A stretch of DNA of 64,000 nucleotides from Melitaea cinxia (GCF_905220565.1 NC_059415.1:3330001-3394000); one strand, 5' to 3'; positions 13,901 through 21,776 are shown, counted from the stretch's first letter. Numbers and translations: made by a program. The notes: generated by a model not told the origin, from the sequence alone.

Positions 13901-15347
13901 GTACTGAAAACACTTAACAAAAAATTTTTTTGCGTGGTTTCGGAAAAAAAGGAATATGCTGCATAAAACTATTCCTTGTAAGTGGAGAAAAATCTAGTTA
14001 TATGATCTGTGGCATATATAATTTTTTTTTACAAGAGATTTCTTAAGCTTACCTGTATTCCTCTAGCTTGTAAAATGAATCCGCCGATTGGAGCTGGAGC
14101 CCCAAAAGGACTACTAATAGTGACGTTCAAGACATCTCCTTGTCTGACTTGGGAGGCAGAGGTAAATATGGCATACGGAGGTACTGACGTTTGCGCTTGG
14201 ATGTCGCCGTGTCTTGGTGTTTGGTCGTCGCAGGCCTGGAATAAAAATAAAAAAATACAATTTTACTATATTTTTAATATATTTATATGTGTTGAGTGAT
14301 CACACAATTTTGTTGAGTAGTGCTGAAGCGTAATATGGAGAACACGATTTTAAAAGACGTCTATTATATATTATCATAATAAAAATAAAATAAAAGCCTC
14401 ACACTCAACATCCCCCATTAGGACTCACTCCATTGCCGGGTGTTCCGAAACACAATTCACACACAAAATCTAGACTACGGTAAGCACCTGTATGGCGTAC
14501 ATGTTTGCCAGTTATGGAGATCTAGCCCGCGGTCGCTACGATAACAGCCAGTGCTGTGATCGCTGCGTCAACGACAATTTACACATCACGTGTTTATATT
14601 TAATCAATAATCTTGAAAATTTCCCGTTAACCATATTGAATCAATAATTTATTAGAAATAGTTTAAGAGAGCGGTGTTAGAAGAAACTGCTTTAAGAAGT
14701 TCCGGTGAAGGGTGAATGAGTCAGAACAGAAAGTAACGTTAGCTTAAAATAGAATACCATTGTTGCTCACGATTCTAGTTTTGTGACTATGTTTACTGTA
14801 TAATATCTTAATCCAATATCATAATATAAATATCATATCAAAGCATAACAAAAAAAACTTAGTTTTTTATAGACAACCTACAATTTTTACTGATTTCAAT
14901 ATTTCTATAATTGGCCAGATAGATGTTTGTCGTCATCTTGGGGTTTGTGCTTGTGTTATCTGTTTCCGAACCCCCGACGCAGACGAAAACACTACTGGGG
15001 GCTGTTGAGTCTTGTCTGTTTATTTTCTTTACTTGTGTCGAATTCAATTCTAATTATATAAATAAATAAAAAAAAAACAATTATTGCTACAAATGGCAGG
15101 TTTATATTTACAAGCAAAATTAAAATCAGTTTCAAAATTTTACTGTTATTGATAACGTGTTATATTAAATAATACTTTATTTTTTGTCATTAAATATATA
15201 ATTTATGCGTTATAAAGTTTTTTCGCATTTAAATATTATAACTGTTCTTACCAAAGGCGGCGCCCCTGAGCCATACTGTTGGCATATTTTTACGAATGAT
15301 AATACCGCTATCAGTATTAACTTTATACTTCTTTTTCTTCGCAGCAT
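1..15347 (-). CDS. FRRS1: Ferric-chelate reductase 1-like protein (Reeler-DOMON-cytochrome b561), 8 exons, C-terminus outside window
   Basis: Coding exons in order are 15347-15252, 14235-14053, 11932-11760, 6123-5970, 4189-3715, 2387-2216, 755-698 and 126-1; all introns are GT-AG and the phases match (0,0,2,0,1,2,0). The joined product is about 479 residues and stays open at the window edge. Residues 1-32 carry a basic start and a hydrophobic signal-peptide core; ~33-160 match a Reeler domain (ACDDQTPRHG near the start, PLSFTWQAP near the end); ~165-216 are a Thr/Pro-rich linker; ~217-360 a DOMON domain; from ~392 a cytochrome b561 domain begins, with His at ~398 (LLRLHG), 439 (YHRILMVLT) and 472 (NPHAITG) as likely heme ligands. 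Proteins of this architecture are membrane b-type cytochromes thought to move electrons across a membrane and reduce ferric iron. Family assignment rests on domain order and motifs; the substrate is not shown. Missing in the window: the last b561 helices and the 3' UTR. Confidence 0.88.
127..697. other. Intron 7 of FRRS1-like gene, no further feature
   Basis: AT-rich intron. Nothing coding was recognised on either strand. A small inverted repeat (ctaccctcggtag) lies near 470-484. Confidence 0.6.
698..755 (-). CDS. FRRS1: FRRS1-like exon 7: 58-nt loop exon of b561 domain
   Basis: A short exon: acceptor ATTTCAG at 756, donor GTAAGT at 697. One base completes Arg, then 19 codons read YFKKTWVGKTLGGKDIWFA and leave in phase 0. 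This is the family's 'ARYYK.TW....GKD.WF' loop after helix 1. It is the only piece that fits the phase gap between exons 6 and 8. Confidence 0.85.
889..1117. mobile_element. hAT-like MITE or remnant
   Basis: One end begins cagggctggatttagggg and the other ends tctgaattcggccc. Read from the other strand the second end resembles the first, giving imperfect terminal inverted repeats of the 'CAGGGC-GGATTTAG' type common in hAT elements. The interior is AT-rich and has no coding capacity. No target-site duplication was confirmed. Confidence 0.5.
1135..1330. repeat. Copy of a dispersed repeat ('aaataatactgctt..aagcagtgttgtgttcc')
   Basis: The segment shares 'agctaaataatactgctt' and 'aagcagtgttgtgttcct' with 24,885-24,915 and, more weakly, with 6,205-6,240, 12,900-12,990, 20,845-20,950, 36,780-36,900, 43,690-43,740 and 43,970-44,060. 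The complete form with inverted ends is probably the one at 24,829-24,980. Confidence 0.5.
1428..1630 (+). mobile_element. SINE-B copy (tRNA-derived), followed by (ATA)n
   Basis: It carries 'aaccgctctgg' and 'tcgccaaaaacaccgacagtttgcg' from the tRNA-related head, then 'gggtctcccactgtgcctcggagagcacg' and 'gccgtcggtcccgg' of the body, as in copies at 8.63, 29.4, 40.0 and 42.2 kb. The 3' part is cut off and replaced by an (ata)n microsatellite near 1606-1628. Confidence 0.6.
1821..1980. mobile_element. Small inverted-repeat MITE (mariner-like ends)
   Basis: A perfect 32-bp inverted repeat lies at 1821-1852 and 1949-1980 (tatcgatggctcctaagtat... and its reverse complement), with weaker pairing inside. 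Total length is about 160 bp with no ORF. The TA at each outer end could be the target site of a Tc1/mariner-type transposase. Confidence 0.7.
2031..2212. repeat. 84-bp direct duplication next to exon 6
   Basis: The segment 'gtatctg..ag.ccgcattgg' occurs at 2031 and again at 2115, spacing 84 bp. A third partial unit ('aggctagtgg.cag') runs into the donor of exon 6. The unit resembles a piece of the SINE-B 3' body ('cccgcattggagcagcgtggtgga'). Confidence 0.65.
2216..2387 (-). CDS. FRRS1: FRRS1-like exon 6: start of cytochrome b561 domain, GC-rich
   Basis: 172 nt, phase 1 in (Asp codon split with exon 5) and phase 2 out at donor GTGAGC. It encodes DANRVGFHDVAYEASG, a short Ala/Ser/Pro stretch, then LLLRLHGCCMLAAWLGAASL, the first b561 helix with a heme-ligand His. 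The exon is very GC-rich against AT-rich surroundings, but the good splice sites, matching phases and family motif show it is real. Confidence 0.88.
2433..2716 (-). mobile_element. Non-autonomous Helitron (CTAG end) 46 bp from exon 6 acceptor
   Basis: On the minus strand it starts TCTATAATATAAA and ends ...GCTAG, flanked by A and T as expected for Helitron insertion between A and T. The interior has 'gcgcttagcaacacattca', shared with a copy near 22,363-22,489. Length 284 bp, no ORF. Confidence 0.65.
2836..3080 (-). mobile_element. tRNA-like head fused to LINE reverse-transcriptase C-terminal remnant
   Basis: At 3080-3011 (minus) is a ~70-nt tRNA-like fold: acceptor arms GTTCCA/TGGAAC, a D-arm region TAGCTTAATTGGCTAGAGC matching a pol III A box, an anticodon-like stem CCGAC/GTCGG, and a T-loop GGTTCGATCCCC matching a B box. 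The base before the anticodon position is C rather than T and the T stem has a mismatch, so it is not a working tRNA. It runs directly into a frame reading TGKEWNSLPASVF, NLGAFKARVNRLL, APPSTASSFNIK, the usual C-terminal end of Jockey/CR1-type reverse transcriptases. A chimeric retroposed element is the best explanation. Confidence 0.6.
3081..3714. other. Intron 5 remainder, no recognised feature
   Basis: AT-rich with a short GC-richer patch near 3180-3300. No coding region or clear repeat was recognised. Confidence 0.5.
3715..4189 (-). CDS. FRRS1: FRRS1-like exon 5: DOMON domain
   Basis: 475 nt (158 codons plus one base), acceptor TGTATTTCAG, donor GTGAGT. It encodes CEDTKLCFGVPQNCIPNGNCK, then the DOMON beta-sandwich (YVAAGLSMDSKMGEDSAVEC, ITIHTSWTYPKVEP, IEGKLYCKFRRDTV, KYFLMALAGSSMK). 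The 'AGLS.D..MG.D..VEC' pattern is typical of FRRS1-like DOMON domains that bind heme or sugar. This is the longest and clearest exon in the window. Confidence 0.93.
4190..5143. other. Intron 4 of FRRS1-like gene, left part
   Basis: Mostly AT-rich sequence. Near 4960-5010 is a short 'gagtttgtttgtttgaacacg' piece shared with Helitron 5' regions at 33.36 and 45.70 kb. Nothing coding was seen. Confidence 0.5.
5144..5443 (+). mobile_element. Non-autonomous Helitron (tctgtctgtc subtype)
   Basis: Starts TCTATACAAATAAA and ends 'gacgaagtcgcgggcacaggtag'; the final CTAG has mutated to GTAG. The interior has (tctg)n and 'attttgacggg.ctttc'. Related copies lie at 9,290-9,556 (minus) and 16,857-17,144 (plus). 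Confidence 0.6.
5595..5880 (-). mobile_element. SINE-A copy, minus orientation
   Basis: Reads in reverse the family seen at 16.4 and 19.8 kb: 3' end 'cctatgtctagcagtggact', middle 'cgcctg/cccagcgtggtgac', and 'cttcggcctctgtatttcaaagcc'. The 5' end is partly lost. Confidence 0.65.
5970..6123 (-). CDS. FRRS1: FRRS1-like exon 4: end of Reeler and Thr/Pro linker
   Basis: 154 nt; the first base completes an Arg codon split with exon 3, and the exit is phase 0 at donor GTTAGT. It encodes ATVAQSFATFWKNVES, the closing strand of Reeler, then a low-complexity linker rich in Thr, Pro and Val (TTSPPAATTERPTQAPPT), which may be O-glycosylated. Confidence 0.87.
6124..7912. other. Intron 3 of FRRS1-like gene, left part
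   Basis: AT-rich. A GC-rich patch at 6,690-6,780 (poly-C run at 6,752-6,761) gives a short spurious ORF. No gene recognised. Confidence 0.5.
7913..8620 (+). repeat. 'cgacttcaaaaaaggaggaggtt' family element with (AT)n and 130-bp tandem units
   Basis: The element opens with cgacttcaaaaaaggaggag, followed by an (AT)n run at about 7,955-7,993 and 'accgattttgataattcttt.ttgttggaaagga'. Inside are tandem units starting gatgatggaga at 8236, 8366 and 8496, exactly 130 bp apart. Related copies are at 20.97-21.70, 36.48-36.76 and 62.85-63.02 kb. No coding capacity; class unknown to me. Confidence 0.6.
8630..8865 (+). mobile_element. SINE-B copy, tRNA-derived, 3'-truncated
   Basis: The head 'gaccgctttgatataatggtgc ... 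gtcgcgggttcaattcccgc' contains A-box and B-box-like pol III promoter motifs. The body has 'ggttctcccaacctagcctcggagaacacg' and 'gtcccggttgttat'. It stops at 'tactcatagta', where SINE-C begins. Confidence 0.65.
8866..9055 (+). mobile_element. SINE-C copy, tRNA-derived
   Basis: Begins 'gacgcgttagcgcagcggtcacagc' (A-box-like) and 'gggttcaatctccgcgc' (B-box-like), then the family body 'gatctgggtgtttgtgcttgtgtattg' and 'cggacccccgacac'. It directly follows the truncated SINE-B. Confidence 0.65.
9062..9256. mobile_element. Foldback element with cgactt ends
   Basis: The left arm 'aaaataatttttaacaaaaaaaaccgacttc.aacaggaaact' is inverted at the right as 'agtttcctgtttgaagtcggtttttt..gttaaaaattatttta'. 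Arms are about 45 bp with few mismatches. The ends carry the same 'accgacttc' motif as the 7.9-kb family. Confidence 0.6.
9290..9556 (-). mobile_element. Non-autonomous Helitron (tctgtctgtc subtype), 3' end incomplete
   Basis: The reverse strand starts TCTATACAAATAAATAAAAT and carries the same (tctg)n and 'gattttgacgg.actttca' interior as the 5.1-kb copy. Confidence 0.55.
9660..9790 (+). repeat. Repeat related to 63.6-63.7 kb (inverted)
   Basis: The block 'gagc..agctcggtatttttagtaaatcgtgttttttgga' reappears on the minus strand at 63,650-63,700 with about 90% identity by eye, continuing into 'catattta.ata..aatta'. Probably an end of a transposable element of unknown class. Confidence 0.5.
10190..10445. 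repeat. Left member of a long inverted repeat pair
   Basis: This segment ('gcgtcttagatatacgaaacgtaac ... gcccaagtcaagcgtgcgtaaa') is the reverse complement, with substitutions and indels, of 11,165-11,385. A third, shorter copy is at 55,355-55,465. The shared parts include 'acgcacgcttgactt', 'gcgaggcgaacgg' and 'agttacgtttcgta'. Confidence 0.6.
10475..10904 (+). mobile_element. Non-autonomous Helitron
   Basis: Starts TCTATAATAATATTATAAA and ends 'caacgaagtgggcacagatcggCTAG' followed by T. No coding capacity. Confidence 0.6.
11165..11385. repeat. Right member of the inverted repeat pair
   Basis: Partner of 10,190-10,445 in opposite orientation, containing (ag)n at about 11,300-11,314. The spacing suggests either long terminal inverted repeats of one element or two nearby inverted insertions. 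Confidence 0.6.
11420..11735 (-). pseudogene. LINE ORF2 C-terminal remnant (R1/Jockey-like)
   Basis: The minus frame reads GAAVDSAQYNLEVCPRWAAL, GGDLSLPSVITAMIG, SWKAMVSFCETVMSQKE and an Arg-rich end. This matches the C-terminal tail after the RT domain of clade R1/Jockey-type LINEs (Cys-Pro-x-Trp-Ala, then '.LSLP.V...M'). It is a short 5'-truncated fragment inside FRRS1-like intron 3, ending about 25 nt from the exon 3 donor. Confidence 0.65.
11760..11932 (-). CDS. FRRS1: FRRS1-like exon 3: C-terminal half of Reeler domain
   Basis: 173 nt, entering in phase 0 and leaving in phase 2, acceptor ATTTCCAG and donor GTAAGA. It encodes DTDKIVGKFTKVPSSD..., a Cys (SCRGNNDTVTHTN) and PLSFTWQAPNDF, the typical end of a Reeler domain (W-x-A-P). 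The donor side runs within about 25 nt into a LINE-derived fragment. Confidence 0.9.
12130..12195 (-). mobile_element. Fragment of SINE-D head
   Basis: Reverse strand resembles the tRNA-related head of SINE-D at 41.1-41.2 kb: B-box side 'ggatcgagtccagaaccc' and A-box side 'tttcaactgcacc'. Degraded. Confidence 0.4.
12451..12821 (-). mobile_element. Non-autonomous Helitron
   Basis: Reads ctagctgacccaaccacgcg at the left and ends tatatatataga|t on the right; the reverse strand therefore starts TCTATATATATA and ends GGGTCAGCTAG. Contains 'attggttcagtagtttcggag'. Confidence 0.65.
13611..13817 (-). mobile_element. Non-autonomous Helitron
   Basis: Left ctagctgaccccgcaaatg, right attttatatattaga|t. 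Interior 'ccgattctcagacctacccg' and 'gccgtttcggaggagtt' also occur in copies at 27.7 and 55.9 kb, forming one subfamily. Confidence 0.7.
14053..14235 (-). CDS. FRRS1: FRRS1-like exon 2: N-terminal half of Reeler domain
   Basis: 183 nt, 61 codons, phase 0 at both ends; acceptor TTATTCCAG and donor GTAAGC. It encodes ACDDQTPRHG... through IGGFILQARGIQ, including the conserved start of the Reeler fold (Cys, then 'PRHG') and the 'GFILQAR' strand. Confidence 0.9.
14395..14580 (-). mobile_element. SINE-C fragment
   Basis: The reverse strand shows 'gacgcagcgatcacagcactggct', with a degraded B box and a 'gtgagtcctaatg..gatgttgagtgtgaggc' end similar to 26.64 and 41.3 kb. Confidence 0.5.
14890..15030 (-). 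mobile_element. SINE-C 3' fragment
   Basis: Reverse strand 'gtcgggggttcggaaacagataacacaagcacaaacccc' equals the SINE-C body seen at 8.98-9.01 kb in inverted order. Small fragment. Confidence 0.45.
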
Positions 15348-15359
15348 TTTTATTTATAG
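15252..15359 (-). CDS. FRRS1: FRRS1-like exon 1: 5' UTR end, start codon and signal peptide
   Basis: The acceptor TTTGTTTCAG ends at 15360, leaving 12 nt of leader before ATG at 15347-15345. The 96 coding nt give 32 residues: a basic start (MLRRKRSIK), a hydrophobic core (LILIAVLSFV), then QQYGSGAPPL. The donor GTAAGAAC starts at 15251 in phase 0. This ATG was chosen because it is the only one opening the frame that joins exon 2 and it gives a credible secretory signal. The upstream acceptor means a non-coding first exon exists elsewhere. Confidence 0.85.
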
Positions 15360-16319
15360 CTGAAACAAAAAATAAAACTTGTTACTTGGTGTTGTAAGGT
15401 TAAGTAGTTATGTAAAAACCATTAAAAGATATATTTTGTAAATTGATGCAACCATTGTTTTGTTTACTAATAAAACAAAATAATTCAATATCCTGTATAT
15501 TGTTTTCTGGAGGTGGCCACGTTGAACATTTATTATAAATTTTAAAAATATTACCTAAATGATTATGATCTTGTTCTTACTTAAAAGCTTAAAACTTTTC
15601 TTATCCAACCAACACAATAGGTTTCCAGGATTTTCTAATCATTAATTAGCCTTAGGAGTGATAAAAAACTTTTTTTAATCAATAGGCTAATTTTAAGAAT
15701 TCTCCACCTTGCTGTCTTTGAAGACCGATTTTAGCCAAATTTTCCATATTAAGTACGGTTTTTTTATTATTATTATGAAAGCTGAGAGTCTGGCGCATTT
15801 TTAAGACTAACTAAGAAATCATAAGGTCACCTGTTTAGATTTTTAATTTAAAGTTGAAAATTTAAGTCCTAATTCACGGAACGTAGATTTTTGACTTTAG
15901 ACCAACATTTTCATAACTTTCATCAAAGCTACGAAGCTGATTATTTTATGCATAAAAGTACAACTTATGCGAATTCAGATGCAAAAAATAAAACTCTAAA
16001 AAAAACATTTTTTTTTTTTAGAAATTTTTTTAAGATGGTCAAGTCGAAATTTCTCATAAAATCGAAAAAAATTCATAACTCCTAAACTATAAAAAATCGC
16101 GTAACATACATGGGGGTGATTCGGATACCCCACAACATACCGGACCTAATTTTTTTTTATGACGTCAAGTGATCGGCCACCCTGTATATTATTGAAGTGA
16201 GAAATCTTTGTTCATTAAAGACCTTAGGGAGAAATATATAGGCTATAAATACATCACATTATTGCACATAACATTTATACAAATAAATGAAATTGGAGTG
16301 TCTGTTTTTAATATTAAAA
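15360..16319. other. AT-rich intron or intergenic stretch
   Basis: No coding frame or recognised element. It follows the 5' UTR acceptor of the FRRS1-like gene and would be part of its first intron. Confidence 0.5.
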
Positions 16320-16406
16320 TCCTTAAAAGCGGGTTTGCCCAGAGAATCGGCATAGCGATTCAACGGGGAAATGCTGCCAGCATTCTTGGCACAATTCCAC
16401 GCGGAC
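16320..16406 (+). pseudogene. LINE remnant interrupted by SINE-A
   Basis: The frame FAQRIGIAIQRGNAASILGT resembles the C-terminal part of Jockey/I-type ORF2. The sequence continues at 16,766-16,835 ('aaaactatctg.taatatttagttcttaagtcg') after a SINE. A paralogue without the SINE is at 23,668-23,815. Confidence 0.6.
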
Positions 16407-16418
16407 ATGATTTATACC

Positions 16419-16753
16419 TGTGCTGTGTGGCTACGGCACTAAAGAATTTAGCCACCCCCTCTCTTCCCGTGGGTGTCGTAAGAGGCGACTAAGGGATAAC
16501 AAGGTTCCACAACCACCTTGGAACTTAAGAAGCTGACCGATGGCGGGATAACCATCCAACTGCTGGCTTTAAATACACAGGCCGAAGACGGGCAGCAGCG
16601 TCTTCGGTGCGACAAAGCCAGTACTGCGGTCACCAACCCGCCTGCCCAGCGTGGTGACTATGGGCAAAACACATGAGTTCACGTTATTTTTGGCGTAAAC
16701 TTGTGGAGGCCTATGTCCAGCAGTGGACTGTATAGGCTGTAATGAAAAAAAAA
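16419..16753 (+). mobile_element. Full-length SINE-A (335 bp) with exact 12-bp target-site duplication
   Basis: The element begins tgtgctgtgtggctacggca and ends in an A-run. It is flanked by ATGATTTATACC at 16,407-16,418 and again at 16,754-16,765. The related sequence at 23.74 kb has a single ATGATTTATACC and no insert. This fixes both ends of the family. Internal landmarks: 'cttcccgtgggtgtcgtaagaggcgactaaggg', 'ccagcgtggtgactatggg', and 'ggcctatgtccagcagtggactg' near the 3' end. Confidence 0.85.
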
Positions 16754-16856
16754 ATGATTTATACCAAAACTATCTGTAAATATTTAGTTCTTAAGTCGTG
16801 AATTGTAAATATGTATAATGTTTAGCATTAAAATTAATTTATGTTTAAAAAAAAAA

Positions 16857-17144
16857 CCCGTTTTTTATTAAATTTATATCCATCCGCTTCCGCATGCGCT
16901 TTTTATTATATGTATATACCAATATAACATTTTTTACAAATTTTGTCTGTCTGCCTGTTTGTTCCGGCTAATTTCTGAAACGACTGGACTGATTTTGACG
17001 GGACTTTCACTGACAGATAGCTGATGTAGTAAGGAGTACTACTTTTATTTTCGAAATTTATTTATGTTATAACTCTGCGAACTGAACATTACTTTACTAC
17101 TTTTTTGTTAAATTTCACGCGGACGAAGTCGCGGGCACAGCTAG
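16857..17144 (+). mobile_element. Non-autonomous Helitron (tctgtctgtc subtype)
   Basis: Ends 'cgcggacgaagtcgcgggcacagCTAG' followed by T. The 5' end is less clear. Same interior as the 5.1-kb copy. Confidence 0.6.
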
Positions 17145-19229
17145 TCATAAATATGAGCTGAATTTTCAACTATCAGCCTATCTGGCATATATCATCATAT
17201 ATAAGGTATATTATGATTACGTATTATTTGTAGTACTTGGTATGTTACCTGTTAATTTCATTGAGTAAAAGAGTCAACATCTGAATGACGTATACGGAAG
17301 GTCATGCAAGAAGTGAAAGGATATGAACCAAATGTTTGACCTTGAGCGGTTTGCAGTTGTCGTAACGTCAATAAGTGTGTGTAAATGTGCGTTTAAAGTA
17401 CCTATATTTTAAACGCAAACTGTCACATACTCGCTAATTAAATAAATATTCACATGTATAATGTAAATTTTTGCTTTAGCTGCGTCGCAATGCTTCAAAA
17501 TATAAGTAAATCGCAGTCAATATGAACACTTTTGATTCAACATGAATTTACACGATTATCTATCTTCCTATATAATTAAGAGCCATTTCACAATTTTACG
17601 CTCTGCAAGTTTAGGTAAATTTGGTCGCATCGCGCGAGTCGTACGAGCCGCGCGATCTTTGTGCTAGTAAATATAGTGTGACAACCAAAAGACCATCTTG
17701 ATCATTTTCTAATGTATAATAAAAATTAATAACTATGGTATAAAATGTTTTTTACATAATTAATTTGTTAAAAATTTCAAGTATGTTATATAACAACAGT
17801 CAATAAATTTAAAATAAAAATAAAAAATCAATTTTATGAAACAAATTTTTAAGCTGTTGCATAGCTTCTATCGCGGGCCTTGAGCGCGGGGACCGAATCC
17901 AGAAATTCCGTAACGAAAAAAACCTCACGCTCCCCACTCCGACGGGCACGGAGGTGTGGCTTGAAGGCCATGCATCGTCTAACGTCGTTTCAGTTCGGCA
18001 GTCTTCGACACGGCGTTGTGTGCGTGCGTTAAGTCGCAAACTTATGTTTCTTATTTCAGTTATCATAAACCTATAGTTTCAATGATAAATATTCCTGAAT
18101 AACCAACAGCTACTGTAAGATAATAAAACCCACATGTATTGTAAAATAATAAAAATATTTTAAACAATATTAACTTTTTATTTATTTAATAAAAGAAAAA
18201 AAAATTGTTTTCTTATCGGTCACCACGCTCAAAAAGTGTAACTTGAATTAATATCAAAGAAAAAGAAATACTGCATAAAGAAAATAAATAAATAATTATA
18301 ATTGCATAAGTTGATACAAAATGCTATGCAAAGCTTTACCGCGGCAGTCCCCGAGTGCCACACGTTATTTTTTAAATTGATTTAGTTTTTTCAGTTTACG
18401 AATGAATCTAATATTTACGATATGAATAAAATAACATTTTATGACATCGACACCGACAAACATATTAATTAACAAATAACAAGACAAACATATTGAAATG
18501 CCTATTTGTATTGATAATGTGAGAAAAGAAAATTAAATTATACATTTGTTTACAGAAATTATCATTATATTATTTTACAGTCATTTTCGTAATATTATGT
18601 TTATTGTATTTATATTTTATTATGAAAGTATCAAATGCGGTTTATCCGCTATAACAACAGGCGCTTGGCGCGTGTGAGCGAAAGAGACGGCTGCGCAGAA
18701 TTTGGCGCTCGACTGATTTACTGGGCTTGATGTGTGGTAATATATACTATCTTTTTATAATTTAATATAAAATGTATTAAAAATGATTACATCTTTTAAT
18801 TATTATTTTTTTGTATTCCTTAATGATGTAAGTTTAATTTGATGAAGATAGTTCGTCAAAATTTCTTAGTTTTCTAAGAAATATATCGCTTTTAAAATTG
18901 TACTTATTTGGAAAATATTCGTAACTTTAATTTTTTTTTTATCGTTTAATAGAGATACAAATGGAATAAAAATCTGTGATAGTCCGCAACAAAATTATAT
19001 TCCACATATTACGATATTTTTTTAAAACGGTTTCAACGTAGAGGTTATTGAAAAGTAGGACTTCAAAGTATACATTGCGACCGTTTACCCAGGGAGGAGG
19101 CTGATGAAAAGGTTAATAATTTTATACACATAATATAAATCAAAATTCTGATCTGACTATCGACTACAACAAAGGTTGCTCTATTATATTTCAAGAATAT
19201 AAATTACATTATTGCATCCAACACTGAGA
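17145..19229. other. AT-rich stretch with a few GC-richer islands
   Basis: No gene recognised. Two denser patches stand out: 17,615-17,670 ('cgcatcgcgcgagtcgtacg') and 17,860-18,045 ('cttctatcgcgggccttgag ... gtgcgtgcgttaag'), the latter probably a repeat fragment. Another patch is at 18,655-18,735. Their role is unknown. Confidence 0.45.
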
Positions 19230-19400
19230 TTAACGACGTCAAAATATTACAATTTCGCGGATTGTTACCGATTTTTGTGAAATGGCTCTTAATACGTGAA
19301 GCAAAAGCTTTGTACACCTTTTTATGAAAATTACGGATGGATGAGTATGAAATTTCGCACACTTGTAGTTTATGTAGAGAAGGAGTGCAGAATACAAATA
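19230..19400. repeat. Dispersed repeat, inverted relative to 41,990-42,105
   Basis: Shares 'cgtgaagcaaaagctttgtac', 'gatgagtatgaaa.tt' and 'agagaaggagtgcagaat' with the reverse complement of 41,990-42,105. Class unknown. Confidence 0.5.
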
Positions 19401-19756
19401 TGTTTTTTTTTTAATTATGCCTAAAGATACATAAATCAATTAAAAAAAAAACATTACACATACTACCATATTTTTGACAAACATCGCAAATATCGCAAGT
19501 TTCAAATTAATAATAGCATAAAGTCCCGTAGAATCAAGTGTTATTATTAGTAAATCACTTTTATCAATATACTCACTTTCTCGTTTATTTCAAGTTTTTA
19601 CGAAATTTAGCACGTAATGTTATTAGTGCGCTTTATGTAACAAACAATTTACAGTAATAATGCAATAATAATACGACCGGTTTTATACACGTACGTAAGT
19701 CTCCCGAAACCAGTATGATCAGTAGCATTATTAATAATTTTTACTCTAGAGTGTGT

Positions 19757-20096
19757 TTATGCTGTGTGGTTACGGCATTGTAGAATATAGCCACCCCCTC
19801 TCTTCCCGTGGGTGTCGTAAAAGGCGACTAAGGGACAACACAGTTCCACTACTACCTTGGAACTTAAAAAGCCGACCGATGGCGGGATAACCATCCAACT
19901 GCTGGCTTTGAAATACACGGGCCGAAAACGGGCAGCAGCGTCTTCGATGCGACAAAGCCAGCCTTGCGGTCACCAACCCACCTGCCCAGCGTGGTGACTA
20001 CAGATGAGTTCATGCCATTTTTGGGCGTGAACTTGTAGAGGCCTATGTCCAGTAGTGGACTGCGAAAGGCTGATGTGATGATGATGATGATGATGA
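19757..20096 (+). mobile_element. SINE-A copy with (GAT)n tail
   Basis: Begins tatgctgtgtggttacggc and ends 'aggcctatgtccagtagtggactgcgaaaggctgatgtgatgatgatgatgatgatga'-type tail. Near full length. The tail is (GATGAT)n, not poly(A) as in the 16.4-kb copy. Confidence 0.75.
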
Positions 20097-20960
20097 GTAG
20101 GCAGTAAAAATACTTTATTACAAAAGTAATATATACGATTTTTATGTTAATAAGTATTACATATTTGTATAAGTCTTAAAGACTTATATGTTTTATCAAA
20201 CAAAAAAGAAGGATGAGATTTGAATTAGGTTCGCCAAATAAATAATTAGTAGCTAGCTCGTATTTTATAATTGATTTGTATGTATACATTTTATTATTTT
20301 TTTGTATTTAATACTTTCCTGCTGTAGCTACAACTAATACATAGAAATTATTTAGTCAATATAATTTCACGGCTCGTCTGGCAATAAATCGGAAAAAATC
20401 GTAAAAAAATCGGATAAAATCGTGTCTGGCTCACATTTGCTACACACACAGGCGCATTATGTAAATTGTTGTAATCACACAAATAAAATTAGGAGTACGG
20501 TTTGTGATTTACATTTCCGTTTGTTTAAAATTAGACAGGTCCAAATTTGAAAAAAAAAATTGTAATAGGTACTACATATAAAGGCTTCAAAAGCACTTAT
20601 GAATCTTCATTGTATAAAATATATAATACATAGTACGGTAAATGTGCGCTGAGCAGAGCTGACAAGATACTCAGCAGTTACTTTTAAAAATTCGATTAAG
20701 TACAAAATACATTATAGATGAATAGTTTGTAAAAAATAATTATAGATGAATAGTTTGTAAGGTAACACCGCATTTGTGTTAAAATTTTTAAGGTATATTA
20801 TTTATGTTTTACATCCTAGCCCGAAAATCGATAAATAATAATGCTTTCAAGCAGTGTTGTATTCCTGTGGTGGGTAAAATGACCCTGCAACATTAGAATC
20901 ATCGCAAGCGCGATGCTGATCCCCGACCCTCCCCAGAATAATTGTGTTTGCTCGCAAACG
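20097..20960. other. AT-rich stretch, no gene
   Basis: Contains a tandem 'attatagatgaatagtttgtaa' duplication near 20,711-20,760 and a fragment of the 1.1/24.9-kb dispersed repeat at about 20,845-20,950. Confidence 0.5.
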
Positions 20961-20964
20961 AAAA

Positions 20965-21700
20965 AAAAAAACCGACTACAATTACATCGACGAGTAATAC
21001 AACGTAGATCGACGAAAAAATAGTCAAGTTACTACGCGTTATCAAAGATTACTCAAAAAGTAGTTATCAGATCTCAATAAAATTTATATGTGACCACATG
21101 ACAAACATCAGCTTTCGATTAAATTAAAAATTATTAAAATCGGTACACCCAGTAAAAAGTTATTGCGGATTTTCAAGAGTTTCCCTCGATTTCTCTGGGA
21201 TCCCATCATCAGATCCTCGTTTCCTTATCATGATACTAAATTAGGGATATCTTCTTTCCAACAAAAAAAGAATTATCAAAATCAGTACACCCAGTAAAAA
21301 GTTATTGCGTATTTTCAAGAGTTTCCCTCGATTTCTCTGGGATCCCATCATCAGATCCTGGTTTCCTTATCATCGTACTAAACTTGGAATATCTCCTTTC
21401 CAACAAAAAAATAATTATCAAAATCGGTACATCCAGTAGAAAGTCATGCGGTATAATACAACGTAGGTCGACGAAAAAAGCGTCAAGTAAAAACGCATTA
21501 TTAGATATAACTCGAAAAATAGTTGTTAGATCTCAAATAAATTTAAATGGGACCAATTGGCACACACCACCTTTCGATTAAAAAAAAATTGTCGAAATCG
21601 GTCCACACGGTCAAAAGTTCTGATGAACATACATAAAAAAAAAAAAAAAAAATACAGTCGAATTGAGAACCTCCTCCTTTTTTGGAAGTCGGTTAAGAAG
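20965..21700 (-). repeat. 'cgacttcaaaaaaggaggaggtt' family element with internal duplication
   Basis: It ends 'gagaacctcctccttttttggaagtcggtt'. Inside, a unit containing 'gtttccctcgatttctctgggatcccatcatcagatcct' occurs at about 21,180 and 21,310, about 130 bp apart, matching the unit length in the 7.9-kb copy. Confidence 0.6.
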
Positions 21701-21776
21701 TGGCTATCTTACTCACTACAAGAACATAATGCTACTTGAGAGCAATATTATTTATTTGATGATGAACATAAGTCGC

